From NCBI GenBank assembly GCA_014647935.1, contig BMQD01000006.1:1-64000 (forward strand): 64,000 bases of DNA, read 5' to 3'. The stretch is from Planomonospora parontospora. Lineage in GTDB: Bacteria; Actinomycetota; Actinomycetes; Streptosporangiales; Streptosporangiaceae. Under the pieces are notes generated by a model. That model was not told where the DNA came from, searched no databases, and saw only the letters and a list, made by a program, of their open reading frames with translations. The position numbers and the translations under genes were made by a program. How positions within the stretch are numbered: the first letter of the stretch is position 1; every line of letters begins with the position of its first letter. Shown in pieces: positions 16,122 through 23,342 of the stretch.

Positions 16122-16418
16122 ATGCGCGACCAGGGGCGGACTGCGGACGTCTACCACACGCTCCACCTGGCACCGCTCCAGCAGGCCTATGAGCGGTTGA
16201 CCTGGAACCCGGCTGCTCCTCGCGCGGACCGTATCCGCATCCGCGAGCACACCTGCTCCCACCATGCGGTCAGCTACGAGTTCTGCCTCGGCGGGGGCCT
16301 GGCGTTCATCCGCAGGACGTACCGCTCCGACGGCGTGGTCGTCCATGAGAGCGAGTGGCTGCGCATCCGGGACGCCGAACGCCTGTGGCTGCGGCTCCTC
16401 CTCGGGCAGGCCCGATGA
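16122..16418 (+). CDS. Small conserved AICE protein
   Basis: 98 residues, starting MRDQGRTADVYHTLHLAPLQ. It contains a strand-rich centre (HAVSYEFCLGGGLAFIRRTY) and ends in an Arg/Leu-rich helix (DAERLWLRLLLGQAR). It lies 4 bp after the preceding small gene with a possible ribosome site inside that gene's end. No known domain recognised. By position it is part of the regulatory/transfer module of the element. It could help control replication or transfer, but nothing in the sequence proves it. Confidence 0.68.
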   Translation: MRDQGRTADVYHTLHLAPLQQAYERLTWNPAAPRADRIRIREHTCSHHAVSYEFCLGGGLAFIRRTYRSDGVVVHESEWLRIRDAERLWLRLLLGQAR

Positions 16419-16593
16419 TCGCCCTCGGATTAACCCGGAATTGAGAGGAGATGGAAATAGCGGATATGTTCTGACCGATCCGGCATACCGAAATGCTCGA
16501 CACGGTGCGGGAACATGTCGCACACGATTGAGGACAACTTCATCATCGTCTGTTTCCGCAGGTCACGCCCGGCCTGCGGCTACAGGCGTGTGC

Positions 16594-16618
16594 CCACTGG
16601 CAGTTTTTCTGCCAGTGG
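16594..16618. promoter_or_regulatory. Palindrome upstream of the XRE regulator
   Basis: CCACTGGCAG-TTTTT-CTGCCAGTGG, a perfect 10-bp inverted repeat with a 5-nt centre, ending 52 bp before the GTG of the XRE gene. It may be an operator for that regulator or an RNA hairpin in its leader. Confidence 0.6.
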
Positions 16619-16670
16619 CTCAGATCACCCGGCTTATCGTCGAACCAGACGACGAGAGGCAGGGGAGAAC

Positions 16671-17888
16671 GTGGCTACCGAACAGATGACGACCGGCCAG
16701 CGGATCGCGCGGGCTCGTCACCGCAAGGGCTGGGATCAGGCCACCCTCGCGGAGAAGATCGGCCGTTCAGTCTCCTGGCTGTCGAAGGTGGAGAACGGCC
16801 GGCTGCCGCTCGACCGGATGAGCGTCGTCGGCCAGCTCGCCGAGGCGCTCGGGGTCGAGATGGCCGAACTCACCGGCCAGCCGTACCGGCACGACACGGA
16901 AGACCTCGACTCCGGACACTCGGCGGTCCCCGGCCTGCGTCTGGCTCTCCAGCAGGCCACCATGCCGGGCGGGGCCGCACTCCTGGGCAACCGGGAACCG
17001 CGGGGCCTCGACGAGTTGGAGGCGAACGTTCGGCTCGCTGAGCAACTCCGCCAGGACGCCAAGTTCACCGCCCTCGGTGAGGTGCTGCCGAGCATTATCA
17101 CGGACCTATTGCTCATCACCTCCGGCTCGACGGCGGACAAGGACCGGGCGGAGGCGCTGATGCTGCGGGCCTGCCACATGGCGCGCGTCTCCTCCAACCT
17201 CCTCGGTCACCACGACCTCGGGTGGACGGCGGTACAGCGTGAGCTCGTTGCCGCCCAGCAGGTCGGCGCTCCCGAGCTTGTCGCCGCCGCGTCCTGGGAC
17301 CTGTGCGGCGTCTGGCTCCACGAAGCGGCGCTCGACCCGGCGAAGAACGCGGCGCTGTCGGCACTCGATCAGCTCGACCCGCACATGGGTACGGGCGACG
17401 ACACGATCCGGGCGCTGTGGGGGGCGCTGCACCTGCGGGCGGCCGTCGCCTACTCCCGGCTGTGGAACCAGAGCGAGGCGGAACACCACCTCGGCGAGGC
17501 GCGGCAGATCGCCGAGCGTCTGCCAGCGAACGGCAATGTCTTCCAGACCCAGTTCAACCGCGTCAACACGACCATTCACGCGGTCGAGGTCAGCATGGAG
17601 CTGGGGCGCCCCCGGGATGTGATCACGCGGGCGGAGCAGGTGGAGATCGCGCAGATCGCCTCGTCCGAGAGGCAGGCGCACTACTGGACCTGCACGGCGG
17701 CGGGCTACCACATGAACCGCAAGGACAACGAGGCTGTGGAAGCGCTGCTCCGCGCGGATCGCGTCGCTCCTCAGCACGTCCGTAATCGCCCTCTGGTCCG
17801 CAACATCGTGCGTGACCTGCGTGACAGCGGCAAGCATCTTCGTCAGCGCGAGGTCGCCGGCCTCGCCCAGGCGATGCGGCTGCCCTGA
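16671..17888 (+). CDS. XRE-family regulator with TPR-like C-terminal domain
   Basis: 405 residues from GTG 16671, preceded by GGGGAG. Residues about 7-65 are an XRE helix-turn-helix (GQRIARARHRKGWDQATLAEKIGRSVSWLSKVENGR in segments, recognition helix SVSWLSKVE). The remaining 300 residues are Ala-rich paired helices resembling tetratricopeptide repeats, as in actinobacterial peptide- or signal-sensing regulators and in AICE regulators such as Pra. It should bind DNA through the N-terminal domain and a ligand or partner through the C-terminal one. The palindrome at 16594-16618 is a candidate binding site. The frame is open further upstream but without a credible start. Confidence 0.85.
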   Translation: MATEQMTTGQRIARARHRKGWDQATLAEKIGRSVSWLSKVENGRLPLDRMSVVGQLAEALGVEMAELTGQPYRHDTEDLDSGHSAVPGLRLALQQATMPGGAALLGNREPRGLDELEANVRLAEQLRQDAKFTALGEVLPSIITDLLLITSGSTADKDRAEALMLRACHMARVSSNLLGHHDLGWTAVQRELVAAQQVGAPELVAAASWDLCGVWLHEAALDPAKNAALSALDQLDPHMGTGDDTIRALWGALHLRAAVAYSRLWNQSEAEHHLGEARQIAERLPANGNVFQTQFNRVNTTIHAVEVSMELGRPRDVITRAEQVEIAQIASSERQAHYWTCTAAGYHMNRKDNEAVEALLRADRVAPQHVRNRPLVRNIVRDLRDSGKHLRQREVAGLAQAMRLP

Positions 17889-17917
17889 CCAAAGCTCATC
17901 GGTGAGCCTGTCCGCAC

Positions 17918-18139
17918 ATGGCTCTCCCCATCCATGAAGGTTCCACAGGTCGTGCTCGCGGCCTGCCTAAGCGAATGAATGGGGCACTACTCGTGGGTCT
18001 CAACGAGATCGAACGGCAGATCCTGCTACGCGAACTGGCGGAGATCGCGACCGAGCTTGCCGAGCTTCAACGGCGGGCGCTCGTGATCACTGCTCGGGTC
18101 GATCGGGACGAGTCCGGGCGTCTAGCTCATCCAGCCTGA
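17918..18139 (+). CDS. Small helical hypothetical protein
   Basis: 73 residues if started at ATG 17918, or 54 from ATG 17975. The core GLNEIERQILLRELAEIATE and onward to LAELQRRALVITARVD is an amphipathic helix with heptad-like leucines, typical of a short coiled coil. It follows the XRE gene by 29 bp and its 3' end overlaps the convergent GntR gene by 53 bp. No family known. Confidence 0.5.
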   Translation: MALPIHEGSTGRARGLPKRMNGALLVGLNEIERQILLRELAEIATELAELQRRALVITARVDRDESGRLAHPA

Positions 18140-18485
18140 AGCCCAGCTTCTTGACGTGCTCGCGGATCTCCTGGAGCTGCTGGGAGAGGAGGCGGAACTC
18201 CTCGCTGTGCTCCTCACCCGAACCTTCGGGGGCGGCGGGTTGCGCGGCCTCCTCGCTTGATGCGCGGAGAACGAAGCTGCCGGTGCCCTGGCGAGTCTCG
18301 ATAAGTCCTTCATCGCGTAGCACGGCGAGCGCATTGCCGATGGTCATCATCGCGACGCCGTACTTGTCGGCGAGTTCCCGGGCCACGGGGAGCTGCTCCC
18401 CGACCGCGTACCGGCCGGCGGCTATCTCGCGGCGGATGTCGTCGGCGATACGAAGGTAAGGCCGTCGCCGGTCGGTGGTGCCCAT
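18087..18485 (-). CDS. GntR-family regulator (KorSA-like)
   Basis: 132 residues. Residues 8-75 are a GntR winged helix (YLRIADDIRREIAAGRYAVG, then ELADKYGVAMMTIGNALAVL, wing ETRQGTGSFVL). A short acidic Ala/Pro linker and a C-terminal coiled coil (FRLLSQQLQEIREHVKKLG) follow, probably for dimerisation. In pSAM2 the similar repressor KorSA controls the activator and transfer genes. Here it is divergent from the transfer/replication operon starting at 18630, with palindromic CTAGGTA sites between them (18502-18590), so it is the likely repressor of that operon. Confidence 0.87.
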   Translation of the reverse strand: MGTTDRRRPYLRIADDIRREIAAGRYAVGEQLPVARELADKYGVAMMTIGNALAVLRDEGLIETRQGTGSFVLRASSEEAAQPAAPEGSGEEHSEEFRLLSQQLQEIREHVKKLGFRLDELDARTRPDRPEQ

Positions 18486-18501
18486 GACTCCACAGTAGCC
18501 G

Positions 18502-18590
18502 TTCTAGGCATCTAGGTCCCTGGGCAACCTGTAACGAAACACGGAGGCAACCTAGCTGTGTCGGTTTACAATTCTAGATACCTAGGTATC
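18502..18590. promoter_or_regulatory. GntR operators between repressor and transfer operon
   Basis: A perfect 14-bp palindrome GATACCTAGGTATC at 18577-18590 and a half-site pair (TTCTAGGCATCTAGGTCC) near 18502-18519. The position upstream of the 18630 operon start and of the divergent GntR gene fits a shared repressor site. Confidence 0.6.
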
Positions 18591-18629
18591 TTGATAGGCA
18601 GAACAATCGCTCTCTGGAGGTCCACTCTC

Positions 18630-18968
18630 ATGCGCAACATCCCCATCCCCGTCGACGTCGCCCGGCTCCAGTTCATCTGCGTCAAGGCTCCCTGCCCCCG
18701 CGTCATCAACAAGGACACGGGTGAGATCAAGACCGACAAGACCAGCGGTCAGACGGTCTACGAGGTCCTGTGCTCGGTGGAGGACGCCTCCGGCAAGATC
18801 GAGCTGGTCAAGGTCGGCGTCGTCGGAGAACCCCCAGTCAGCCCCGGCGACCAGGTCACCCCGGTCGGCCTGATCGGCTACGTCTGGGAGCTGTCCGGCC
18901 GCTGGGGCATCGCCTACCGGGCGTCCGCCGTGCTGCCCGCCGCCGTTGCGGAGGTGCGCGGTGCCTGA
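18630..18968 (+). CDS. Conserved AICE protein upstream of the transfer gene
   Basis: 112 residues (MRNIPIPVDVARLQFICVKA and onward), a mostly beta-strand soluble protein. ATG 18630 is preceded by GGAGG at 10 bp. Proteins starting RNIPIPVDTS with a central KTGEIKTDK..G phrase are regularly found directly before the FtsK-like gene in actinomycete AICEs; their role is not known to me. Its stop overlaps the start of the FtsK-like gene by 8 bp, so they are translationally coupled. Expression should be under the GntR repressor at 18087. Confidence 0.78.
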   Translation: MRNIPIPVDVARLQFICVKAPCPRVINKDTGEIKTDKTSGQTVYEVLCSVEDASGKIELVKVGVVGEPPVSPGDQVTPVGLIGYVWELSGRWGIAYRASAVLPAAVAEVRGA

Positions 18969-20355
18969 CCGCTTCCTCCTGGCGCTCCTCGACGCCGGTG
19001 TGGTCCTGGCCGTCACGGTGGCCGGCCTCTGGGCCTGGCGGCGCTGGCACTACCGGTCGTTCTGGCTGGTGGTCGGCTACCCGCTCATGGCCGTCAGCGT
19101 CCGCGCCACCTGGCGCAAGGTCGCCCTCGGCTGCGGCCTGACCAAGAAGCGGCAGCGGTTCTGGTTCACCACCGTTCCCGGCTTGGTCTCCTCGACTGGC
19201 ACCGTACGGGTCAAGCGGCGTTTCCAGCGGGTGGCGGTCGACACCAAGCCGTGGATGTGGCTGCCCATGCCGACCCGGTACGGCTGGCGCGTCACGCTCC
19301 ACACGCTGGAGGGCCAGACTCCCGACGACTACAGCGCGGCGGCCGAACGGCTCGCGCACTCCTGGCGGGTGCACGCCGTCCGGGTCTCCTCGCCCCGGCC
19401 CGGCCGGGTCGTGCTGGCCGCGACCATGCGCGATCCCCTCCTCCGGGTCGACGAGATCCCGCCCTCCTCGGAACTGCTGAAGGTCACGGTGGGGCGGCTG
19501 GAGACCGGCCGCCCGTGGGAGATCGACTTCCGGACGGTCCCGCACTGGCTGAATGCCGGGGCCACCCAATCGGGGAAGTCGAACCTCGCCAACGTGCTCA
19601 TCGTCGGCCTGGCGCCGCAGCCGGTCGCGCTGGTCGGCTTCGACCTCAAGGGCGGCGTGGAGTTCACCCCGTACAGCCCTCGGCTGTCGGCGTTGGCGAC
19701 GTCCCGGGCCGAGTGCGTCGAGCTGCTCGATGACCTGGTGGGCCTGATGGCCGACCGGATGAGCCTGTGCCGTCAGGCGGGCGCCCGCAACATCTGGCAG
19801 CTTCCGCCGGCCGTTCGCCCGGTGCCCGTCGTGGTCCTGGTCGACGAGCTGGCCGAGCTGTACCTGATGGCCGACAAGAGCGAGAAAGACGAGATCACTA
19901 AGACTTCCACGGCGTTGCTGAGGGTGGCGCAGCTCGGGCGGGCCTTCGGCATCTACCTGTTCTGCTCCGGCCAGCGCATCGGCTCCGACCTCGGACCGGG
20001 CGTCACGGCGCTGCGTGCCCAGTGCTCGGGGCGGATCTGCCACCGGGTCAACGATCCGGAGACCGCGACCATGACGCTCGGCGACCTCGACCCGGCCGCG
20101 CTGGTGTCCGCTCGGGCGATCCCCGCCGAGACGCCTGGAGTGGCGATCGTCGCCTCACAGGACGGCCAGTGGTACCGGGCGCGCTCCTTCTACGTCTCCG
20201 AGCACGCGGCCGAACGCGCCGCCCGCATGTACGCCGACCTGACCCCGTCCTGGGAGGAGATCACCAGCGGCGCTCAGCCGATCGAGATGACCGATGACGA
20301 CCTTGCCCAGTTCCTCACTCCCGCCGCTGTTATCCCGGAACCTCGGAAGGGGTGA
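18961..20355 (+). CDS. FtsK/SpoIIIE-type DNA translocase (TraSA-like)
   Basis: 464 residues from GTG 18961. The N-terminus has one hydrophobic segment (LLALLDAGVVLAVTVAGLWA), probably a membrane anchor. The motor domain has Walker A GATQSGKS near residue 199 and Walker B VVVLVDELAEL near residue 290. A short C-terminal domain follows. In AICEs this single hexameric motor moves double-stranded DNA between mycelia, unlike type IV secretion systems. The gene overlaps its upstream neighbour and is followed by the SpdB-like gene after 6 bp, making one transfer operon. Confidence 0.9.
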   Translation: MPDRFLLALLDAGVVLAVTVAGLWAWRRWHYRSFWLVVGYPLMAVSVRATWRKVALGCGLTKKRQRFWFTTVPGLVSSTGTVRVKRRFQRVAVDTKPWMWLPMPTRYGWRVTLHTLEGQTPDDYSAAAERLAHSWRVHAVRVSSPRPGRVVLAATMRDPLLRVDEIPPSSELLKVTVGRLETGRPWEIDFRTVPHWLNAGATQSGKSNLANVLIVGLAPQPVALVGFDLKGGVEFTPYSPRLSALATSRAECVELLDDLVGLMADRMSLCRQAGARNIWQLPPAVRPVPVVVLVDELAELYLMADKSEKDEITKTSTALLRVAQLGRAFGIYLFCSGQRIGSDLGPGVTALRAQCSGRICHRVNDPETATMTLGDLDPAALVSARAIPAETPGVAIVASQDGQWYRARSFYVSEHAAERAARMYADLTPSWEEITSGAQPIEMTDDDLAQFLTPAAVIPEPRKG

Positions 20356-20361
20356 GAGAGC

Positions 20362-21012
20362 ATGCGACGCCTCGCCTCCTGGTTGCTGGACTCCGGCCCG
20401 GTCCTCGTCCTGGCGCTCATCGCCGGTGCCGGCTCCTTCTCCCACATCCGCCAGACCGCCGTAGAGCACGGGCAGACGGGCTGGATGGCCTGGGCCGTGG
20501 CCGTGTGCGTCGATCTCACCTGTGTCATGGCCGCTCGCGAGCGCCAGCGCGACAAGAAGACCGGACGCGAGCGGACCGGCCCGCTCTCCTGGCCGACCTT
20601 CGTCCTCGTCGCCGGGATCGTGCTGTCCCTGGCCGCCAACCTCCACCAGGCCGAACCCTCGGTGTGGGGTTGGCTGACCGCCGGAACCCCGGCCGCGGCG
20701 TTCCTGGTGGCCGTTTCCATGCTGGAGCGGCGGGCCGCCGCTCCTCGTCCTCGCCTGTCGCCGGAACCGTCACCGATGACCGCTGCGGCGCCTTCGGCGC
20801 CGGCCATCGCCCCGGCCGTCGACGAGCACCAGAACGGCGCCCCGGGACCGGCCCCGGCCCTCCTGGACTACGCCCGGCGGATCGTCGACGAGCACCACGC
20901 CAAGCACGGAAAGCCGATCACCTGCGATCTCCTGCGCGCCCGCCTGGGCGTGTCCGACCAACTCGCCTCCGACCTGCTCCGCCACCTGCGGACCGTGCCG
21001 GACGCCCTGTGA
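20362..21012 (+). CDS. SpdB-like DUF2637 membrane protein
   Basis: 216 residues. The first 120 hold about four membrane helices (GPVLVLALIAGAGSFSHI, GWMAWAVAVCVDLTCVMAA, WPTFVLVAGIVLSLAANLH, GTPAAAFLVAVSML), the DUF2637 pattern of SpdB2 proteins. The C-terminal cytoplasmic part after a Pro/Ala linker (YARRIVDEHHAKHGKPITCD) resembles a small winged helix. Spd proteins are needed for plasmid or element spread along the recipient mycelium (pock formation). It lies 6 bp after the translocase gene in the same operon. Confidence 0.85.
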   Translation: MRRLASWLLDSGPVLVLALIAGAGSFSHIRQTAVEHGQTGWMAWAVAVCVDLTCVMAARERQRDKKTGRERTGPLSWPTFVLVAGIVLSLAANLHQAEPSVWGWLTAGTPAAAFLVAVSMLERRAAAPRPRLSPEPSPMTAAAPSAPAIAPAVDEHQNGAPGPAPALLDYARRIVDEHHAKHGKPITCDLLRARLGVSDQLASDLLRHLRTVPDAL

Positions 21013-21026
21013 AAGGAACCGAACCC

Positions 21027-21383
21027 ATGCCCACCGACCCGACGCGCCGCGCGGCGTTCATCACCGGACTGCGGGACCTGGCCGACTTCATCGAGACCAA
21101 CCCCGGCGTCCCCGTCCCTCGCCAGTCGACGGCGATCACCTACTTTCCCGAGCAGGCGACGGACGCCGAAATGTGCGCGGAGGTCGACCGGATCGCCGGC
21201 CTGTGCGGCTCCCGGATCGACCCGGCACCCCTGCCGTACGGGCACTACATGATCACGCTGCCTTTCGGGCCGCTCCGCTACGAGATCGCCGCGATCCTGG
21301 CCGACGCCCGCGCCCGCTACGGCGCCCTCAGCAGCTACCACGGCTGCGTCACCCCTGACTCCGACCCGGCACACGTTGCCTGA
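21027..21383 (+). CDS. Conserved AICE hypothetical protein
   Basis: 118 residues, starting MPTDPTRRAAFITGLRDLAD. A helix of FITGLRDLADFIETNPGVPVP type leads to a strand-rich region (YGHYMITLPFGPLRYEIAAI). AAAGGAACC stands before ATG 21027. Similar small proteins occur between spd and rep genes of actinomycete elements; no function known. It is 14 bp downstream of the SpdB-like gene. Confidence 0.72.
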   Translation: MPTDPTRRAAFITGLRDLADFIETNPGVPVPRQSTAITYFPEQATDAEMCAEVDRIAGLCGSRIDPAPLPYGHYMITLPFGPLRYEIAAILADARARYGALSSYHGCVTPDSDPAHVA

Positions 21384-21399
21384 CCGAAGGACAACCACC

Positions 21400-21570
21400 A
21401 TGCGCATCCGCCTCGACGGCACCCACGCCGAGATCACCTACAGCATGTTCCGCCTCCGCGAGATCTTCACCGTGACCTCGGTCTCGCGGGCCCACCCCGA
21501 CCGCACCCGCCCCCGGAACTACCGGGTCTTCGTCAACATCATCCCGCGCGAGATCAAGGGCGCGCGATGA
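21400..21570 (+). CDS. Small hypothetical AICE protein
   Basis: 56 residues (MRIRLDGTHAEITYSMFRLR and onward), with a predicted strand-helix-strand layout and a basic centre (RAHPDRTRPRNYRV). ATG 21400 is preceded by GAAGGACAA. The stop overlaps the ATG of the zinc-ribbon gene by four bases. Part of the transfer/replication operon; no family recognised. Confidence 0.62.
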   Translation: MRIRLDGTHAEITYSMFRLREIFTVTSVSRAHPDRTRPRNYRVFVNIIPREIKGAR

Positions 21571-21689
21571 CCGAACCCCTCCCGGTGGTCCGCTACCGCT
21601 GCGGCACCTGCAACGGGACCGGCGTCACCGGAGACGGCGAGACCTGCCCCGACTGCGACGGCATCGGAATCGACAACCACGGCGCATAG
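21567..21689 (+). CDS. Tiny zinc-ribbon protein
   Basis: 40 residues beginning MTEPLPVVRYRCGTCNGTGV. Two CxxCxG motifs (CGTCNGTG and CPDCDGIG) separated by about ten residues match one DnaJ-type zinc-binding unit. It is too short for most gene finders, but the ATGA overlap with the upstream gene and the intact cysteine pattern support it. It may be an accessory to the replication or transfer proteins; role unknown. Confidence 0.6.
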   Translation: MTEPLPVVRYRCGTCNGTGVTGDGETCPDCDGIGIDNHGA

Positions 21690-21786
21690 CCGTGAGCGCC
21701 CCCCGCCTGGCCGCACAACCGCCAAGTTCCGCGCCAGGCCGGGGGCCATCCCTCACAGATCACCTCTGGATAGGACGGAACCCATC

Positions 21787-23166
21787 TTGCCCCACCCGCA
21801 CGCCGTAGCCGGAATGGTCTCCCGGCTCAACGATCCCCACTACGCCCGCTGGGCCTCCCAGGTCCGCGCCACCGGCGGCTGCCGACAGCCGATCCACCTG
21901 CGGGGCCGCGTCGACCACATCGACCCGGCCACAGGTGAGCTGCTCCACCGCTACAGCACCCGCGCCGAACCGGGCGGCGTGCTCCGTGTCCCGTGCAAGA
22001 CCCGGCGGGCCTCGCGCTGCCCGGCCTGCGCCGAGGTCTACCGCGCCGACACCTACCAACTGATCCGTGCGGGCCTGGCCGGCGGCAAGGGCGTCCCGGA
22101 GACCGTGACCGGCCACCCGTGCCTGTTCGTCACTCTCACCGCTCCGTCCTTCGGTGTCGTCCATACCCGCAGGGAGAAGAACGGGAAGGTCCTGCCCTGC
22201 CACGCCCGCCGTGATTCCGGGACCTGCCCGCACGGGCGGGTCATGTCCTGCACCGCCCGGCACGGCACCGAAGAGACCCGCCTTGGGGAACCGCTGTGCC
22301 CGGACTGCTACGACTACGCGGGCAGCGTGCTGTTCAATGCCCTGTCACCGGAGCTGTGGCGGCGCTTCACGCTGGCCCTGCGCCGCCGCCTGGCCAAGAC
22401 CGCGGGCCTGACCGTTCGGGAGCTACGCGAGCAGGTGACGGTGTCCTTCGCCAAGGTCGCCGAGTACCAGCGGCGCGGCGTCGTCCACTTCCACGCCGTC
22501 ATCCGCCTCGACGGCCCCGACGGACCCACCGCCTCGCCTCCGTCCTGGGCGACGGCCGACGCCCTGGAGGATGCCGTACGGCATGCCGCCTCGGCCGTGG
22601 CCGTCACCGTCCCGGCCGTGAAGGGCGAACCGGCGCGGGTGCTGCGCTGGGGCGCTCAGCTCGACGTCCGCCCGATCACGATGGGTGGGGAGCTGACCGA
22701 TCAGGCGGTGGCCGGCTACATCGCCAAGTACGCCACCAAGGCCGCCGAGTGCGTCGGTACTCTCGACCGGCGCATCAGCCCTCTCGACGACCTGGACGCG
22801 CTGCCGCTGCGGGAGCACGCCCGACGGCTCATCACTGAGTGCTTCCGCCTGGGCGCCCTCGACGGCCTGGCCGACCTGCGGCTGACCCAGTGGGCGCACA
22901 TGCTGGGCTTCCGCGGCCACTTCTCCACCAAGTCCCGCCGCTACTCCACCACCTTCGGGCAGATCCGCGAGGAGCGCGCCGAACACATGCGCGCCGAGGC
23001 CGTCAGCACCGGGCGGCTTCCCCTCTTCGACGAGGACACCGTCCTCGTGATCACCGAATGGGAGTACGCCGGACAGGGCTACTCGCTCGGTGACGCTCTC
23101 CTCGCCGCCGCGCTGACCGGCGTCCCCCTGGCCGGTGTCGCCCTGGCTGATCCCGGAGGCCGGTGA
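21787..23166 (+). CDS. RepSA-like rolling-circle replication initiator
   Basis: 459 residues from TTG 21787, or 450 from ATG 21814 (MVSRLNDPHYARW). N-terminal Cys pairs (SRCPACAEVYRADTYQ) are followed by a region with more Cys/His (CHARRDSGTCPHG, LCPDCYDYAG). The HUH-type motif is HFHAVIR and the catalytic-tyrosine motif is YIAKYATKAAE, in the order expected for rolling-circle initiators. pSAM2 RepSA is of this kind and replicates the excised element before transfer. TAGGACGG before the TTG is a fair ribosome site. The stop overlaps the excisionase ATG. Confidence 0.88.
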   Translation: MPHPHAVAGMVSRLNDPHYARWASQVRATGGCRQPIHLRGRVDHIDPATGELLHRYSTRAEPGGVLRVPCKTRRASRCPACAEVYRADTYQLIRAGLAGGKGVPETVTGHPCLFVTLTAPSFGVVHTRREKNGKVLPCHARRDSGTCPHGRVMSCTARHGTEETRLGEPLCPDCYDYAGSVLFNALSPELWRRFTLALRRRLAKTAGLTVRELREQVTVSFAKVAEYQRRGVVHFHAVIRLDGPDGPTASPPSWATADALEDAVRHAASAVAVTVPAVKGEPARVLRWGAQLDVRPITMGGELTDQAVAGYIAKYATKAAECVGTLDRRISPLDDLDALPLREHARRLITECFRLGALDGLADLRLTQWAHMLGFRGHFSTKSRRYSTTFGQIREERAEHMRAEAVSTGRLPLFDEDTVLVITEWEYAGQGYSLGDALLAAALTGVPLAGVALADPGGR

Positions 23167-23342
23167 TGAAGACGATGAACCGGCTCTGGACGGTGGAGGA
23201 GGTCGCCGAGTACCTCGGCGTGCCGGTCGGAACCCTCTACCAGTGGCGCTGCAAGCGGATCGGCCCGCCCGGCCGGCGGATCGGCAAGCACCTGCGCTAC
23301 CTGCCCGAGGACGTGCACGCCTGGGTCCGGGAGCAGACATGA
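23166..23342 (+). CDS. Excisionase (MerR-like helix-turn-helix)
   Basis: 58 residues (MKTMNRLWTVEEVAEYLGVP and onward). LWTVEEVAEYLGVPVGTLYQW is a winged helix-turn-helix of the excisionase/MerR-like type, and the end YLPEDVHAWVREQ is typical of actinomycete Xis proteins. It is read by overlap: its first base is the last base of the rep stop, and its stop overlaps the integrase ATG. It should bend DNA at the attachment sites and direct excision. Confidence 0.85.
   Translation: MKTMNRLWTVEEVAEYLGVPVGTLYQWRCKRIGPPGRRIGKHLRYLPEDVHAWVREQT

Noticed and set aside
21692-21811. A GTG-started reading frame before the replication gene
   Set aside because: It runs into the rep start, lacks a ribosome site and has a composition typical of a leader region.
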